Source: Saccharofermentans sp.
GTDB lineage: Bacteria > Bacillota_A > Clostridia > Saccharofermentanales > Saccharofermentanaceae
Assembly: GCA_024695565.1 (NCBI GenBank)
Contig: JAILHX010000079.1
Span: forward strand, 1-64,000
Length of the DNA: 64,000 bases
Reading direction: 5' to 3'
Shown: one piece after another, positions 62,329 to 64,000 of the stretch
Layout: every line of letters begins with the position of its first letter
Position numbering within the stretch: the first letter of the stretch is position 1
Translations under genes and position numbers: made by a program
Notes under the pieces: generated by a model
Database searches by the model: none
What the model saw: only the letters and a program-made list of their open reading frames with translations
Told to the model about the DNA's origin: nothing

Positions 62329-63295
62329 CCTTCTTAGCCTTTGAAGAAGCAGGTTTCTTAGAAGCAGGCTTCTTAGCCGGTGCTTTCTTGGAAGCCTCCT
62401 TCGCGGGCGCCTCTTTCTTTGAAGTGCTCTTGGCAGCAGTCTTTGACGAAGCAGCCTTAGCAGTAGTCTTCTTCGCAGTCGTCTTGGATGCAGTCTTAGT
62501 AGTCTTCGCAGTTGTCTTCCTTGATACTCTCTTCGGAACACACTTATCAAGAACTTCACCTACGTTATCGTGGATAGTAAGGAGTGCCTTAAGATCCATG
62601 TATGTAGAACTCTTGTTGATGATTACGATGCGGTCATGCTTTAAGAATTGAGCAAATGTTGCAGCAGGATAAACCGTAAGAGATGTGCCCGCAATGATCA
62701 TGAGGTCACACTTCTTAACAGCCTTGATAGCGTTATCGACATTCTGGTGCTCTAAGTTCTCTTCGTAAAGAACGATGTCAGGTCTTACGATACCGCCGCA
62801 CTTATCACAGTGAGGAACGCCTTCCTGGGCAACAATGTATTCGATGTTAAACTTCTTGCCGCAGTCCATGCAGTAATTTCTGAATACGGAACCGTGAAGT
62901 TCGATTACGCACTTGCTGCCAGCTTCCTGGTGAAGATTATCGATATTCTGTGTGATGATAGCCTTGAGCTTACCCTGTCTCTCAAGTCTTACGAGAGCCT
63001 TGTGAGCCTTATTGGGTCTTGCGTCAGGATAGATCAGCTTGCGCTTATAGAAGTCGAAGAAATCTTCAGGATGCTCCATGAAGAAATCGTGAGCGATGAT
63101 ATCGATAGGTCTGTATTTGGTGCCACTCTCAGTATTGTAGATACCTGCACCGCTTCTGAAGTCAGGAATACCACTCTCGGTAGAAACACCTGCTCCTCCG
63201 AGGAACACGATGTTGTTGGACTCTGCGATCAGCTCCTTGAGCTGATTGAGCTTATCTTCACGAACACTGCCGAATCTGTCAATTCTGGTTTCCAC
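62318..63295 (-). CDS. cobB: Sirtuin-type NAD-dependent deacylase with histone-H1-like tail
   Basis: 325 aa. The catalytic sirtuin domain (about 1-245) has GGAGVSTESGIPDFRS, TQNIDNLHQEAG, the catalytic histidine in VIELHGS, and two zinc Cys pairs (CMDCGKKF, CDKCGG). The last ~75 residues are a Lys/Ala/Ser/Thr-rich tail (KTTAKKTTAKAAS, KKAPAKKPASKKPAS) like bacterial histone-H1-type proteins. GTG start after GAGGA. A nucleoid-binding role for the tail is inference. Confidence 0.9.
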   Translation of the reverse strand: METRIDRFGSVREDKLNQLKELIAESNNIVFLGGAGVSTESGIPDFRSGAGIYNTESGTKYRPIDIIAHDFFMEHPEDFFDFYKRKLIYPDARPNKAHKALVRLERQGKLKAIITQNIDNLHQEAGSKCVIELHGSVFRNYCMDCGKKFNIEYIVAQEGVPHCDKCGGIVRPDIVLYEENLEHQNVDNAIKAVKKCDLMIIAGTSLTVYPAATFAQFLKHDRIVIINKSSTYMDLKALLTIHDNVGEVLDKCVPKRVSRKTTAKTTKTASKTTAKKTTAKAASSKTAAKSTSKKEAPAKEASKKAPAKKPASKKPASSKAKKDEG

Positions 63296-63305
63296 TGACT
63301 AGTCC

Positions 63306-63755
63306 TCAAATATGATGATCGATAATACCGTCGAGATCTGCGTCTTCGCCTTCAACACCATGGAACATACCGGCTGCACCGAACATCTCCTTGCCGGTGA
63401 CACGCTTCTCGTCACGTCTCTGTTCAACGAGAGTGCTCAAAGCCTTCATTACTCTCTCAGGAGTCTTAATGCTCTTAAGTTCCATGACAGGGGTAGACTT
63501 ATCAGCTGTGGTAAGAGTAACAGTTCCTACACCGAAGATCCTCTGCCACAAGGTCTGCTTGAACTGAACGTCTAAAATTCTATACAAAAGGATCTCTTCC
63601 GAATGCGTTGTGAATACGCCCTTCTTAAGATAGAACTTGTTGTTGCTGAAACTGTAGATAGTGAAAGACATGGGCAAGCCCAGGTATCTTCTCCTGTCCT
63701 GCCAGAGAATCTCTTCATTCTCGGTAAGGTTTGTAAGCCTATCAATTTTGCCCAT
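63306..63755 (-). CDS. Bacterial PH-domain (bPH2/DUF304) protein
   Basis: About 149 aa, soluble. Core pattern of bacterial PH-like proteins: ENEEILWQDRRR, FTIYSFSNNKFYLKKGVF, EEILLYRILDVQFKQTLWQRIFGVGTVTL, and a closing helix VMKALSTLVEQRR. The C-terminus ends in an Asp/Gly-rich segment. The ATG at 63755 has AAGGGAG at 7 nt; an upstream TTG is too close to that site. It lies 10 nt upstream of the sirtuin. Confidence 0.8.
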   Translation of the reverse strand: MGKIDRLTNLTENEEILWQDRRRYLGLPMSFTIYSFSNNKFYLKKGVFTTHSEEILLYRILDVQFKQTLWQRIFGVGTVTLTTADKSTPVMELKSIKTPERVMKALSTLVEQRRDEKRVTGKEMFGAAGMFHGVEGEDADLDGIIDHHI

Positions 63756-63849
63756 AGCCAAACTCCCTTAATATAGAATTACATCTAACATTATAATAAA
63801 AATTCAATTTAGTGTGCAAATATATCGAAAATGAAACGCAATTAACACA

Positions 63850-64000
63850 TTACGTCTCTTCGTTCTGTTTTCTCGCCGGATCGATAATGTCATTGTAATC
63901 GAACAAATCGGTATACGCATCCCTCGTCAGCGTGTTGTAACTCATCATAGCCCTGTCGAGGTACAGATAGTTGTCTCCATAAGTGTAATAAGGCTTCGCT
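63850..64000 (-). CDS. C-terminal fragment of an unrecognised gene
   Basis: The last ~49 codons of a minus-strand gene that continues beyond the right edge. The visible end contains YYTYGDNYLYLDRAMMSY, then LTRDAYTDLFDYNDIIDPA and a charged tail. Too short to assign. Confidence 0.6.
   Translation of the reverse strand, partial: AKPYYTYGDNYLYLDRAMMSYNTLTRDAYTDLFDYNDIIDPARKQNEET

Noticed and set aside
62329..62559. N-terminal 77-residue Arg/Leu-rich extension of the MutS-like protein
   Set aside because: It is the antiphase reading of the sirtuin's Lys/Ala tail. The ATG at 62328 gives a normal start.

Overview
The window looks like chromosome from a Gram-positive anaerobe of the Clostridia (Bacillota). 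Evidence: the def-fmt-rsmB-rlmN-PP2C-prkC-rsgA-rpe-thiN cluster has the Bacillota order; there are PASTA kinase, RqcH, YerC, MreC/D and VaFE surface-protein families; Shine-Dalgarno sites are strong (GGAGG/AAGGAG); and there is a LexA box of the Gram-positive CGAAC-N4-GTTYG type before ruvC. The genus cannot be fixed from the sequence. Most of the DNA is compact, vertically inherited housekeeping sequence, largely on the minus strand.

Layout. 1-2.9 kb: purB (cut by the left edge) with a PF12897-type aminotransferase. 2.9-7.3 kb: YraN, a degenerate GGDEF-EAL protein, a membrane-anchored SGNH protein and a class I aminotransferase. 7.4-12 kb: a 1217-aa NlpC/P60 plus VaFE surface protein coupled to a DUF5688 protein. 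12.1-21.2 kb: the translation/Ser-Thr-kinase cluster. 21.2-26.9 kb: ahcY, purine nucleoside phosphorylase, secA, a YerC-like repressor with an interrupted helix-turn-helix, and a small membrane protein. 27-31 kb: a nuclease-like gene, a palindrome array and three pseudopilin-like genes. 31-40.2 kb: a metallo-beta-lactamase-fold hydrolase, a methylglyoxal-synthase-like protein without catalytic motifs, PBP2-mreD-mreC, a SEC-C protein, icd, holA and a GH25 lysozyme lipoprotein. 40.3-44 kb: a second nuclease-like gene, a second palindrome array and comEC. 44-55 kb: engB, two tandem PRPP-synthetase-like genes, rqcH, queH, ruvCAB, pdp and a Gfo/Idh/MocA oxidoreductase. 55.1-55.8 kb: tRNA-Lys(CTT) followed by two more palindrome arrays. 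55.8-60.3 kb: a kinase/VWA/PP2C signalling triad (TerY-P type) plus a charged partner. 60.4-64 kb: a membrane MutS-like ATPase, a sirtuin with a histone-H1-like tail, a PH-domain protein and a partial gene.

The most unusual content is a set of strictly phased palindrome arrays. Two of them fill the gap between an upstream gene and a pair of paralogous proteins with a PD-(D/E)XK-like C-terminal half. Array 1 has four 37-nt units every 51-52 bp, with termini TTATCATT/AATGATAA. Array 2 has five 35-nt units every exactly 74 bp, with termini ACCGACTAA/TTAGTCGGT. Unit lengths and periods are nearly invariant while the interiors differ. Periods of 52 and 74 bp are close to 5 and 7 helical turns. One module follows a pilin-like operon and the other follows comEC. 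Both of these upstream units start behind the same compound element (CTTGTCGG and CCGACAAG boxes, with a 28-nt segment differing at one base). This suggests, by inference, a co-regulated DNA-uptake-related system made of pilins or ComEC, a phased palindrome array and a nuclease-like protein. Two further arrays, with 64- and 65-bp periods and paired boxes 12 bp apart, lie 3' of tRNA-Lys without a nuclease gene beside them.
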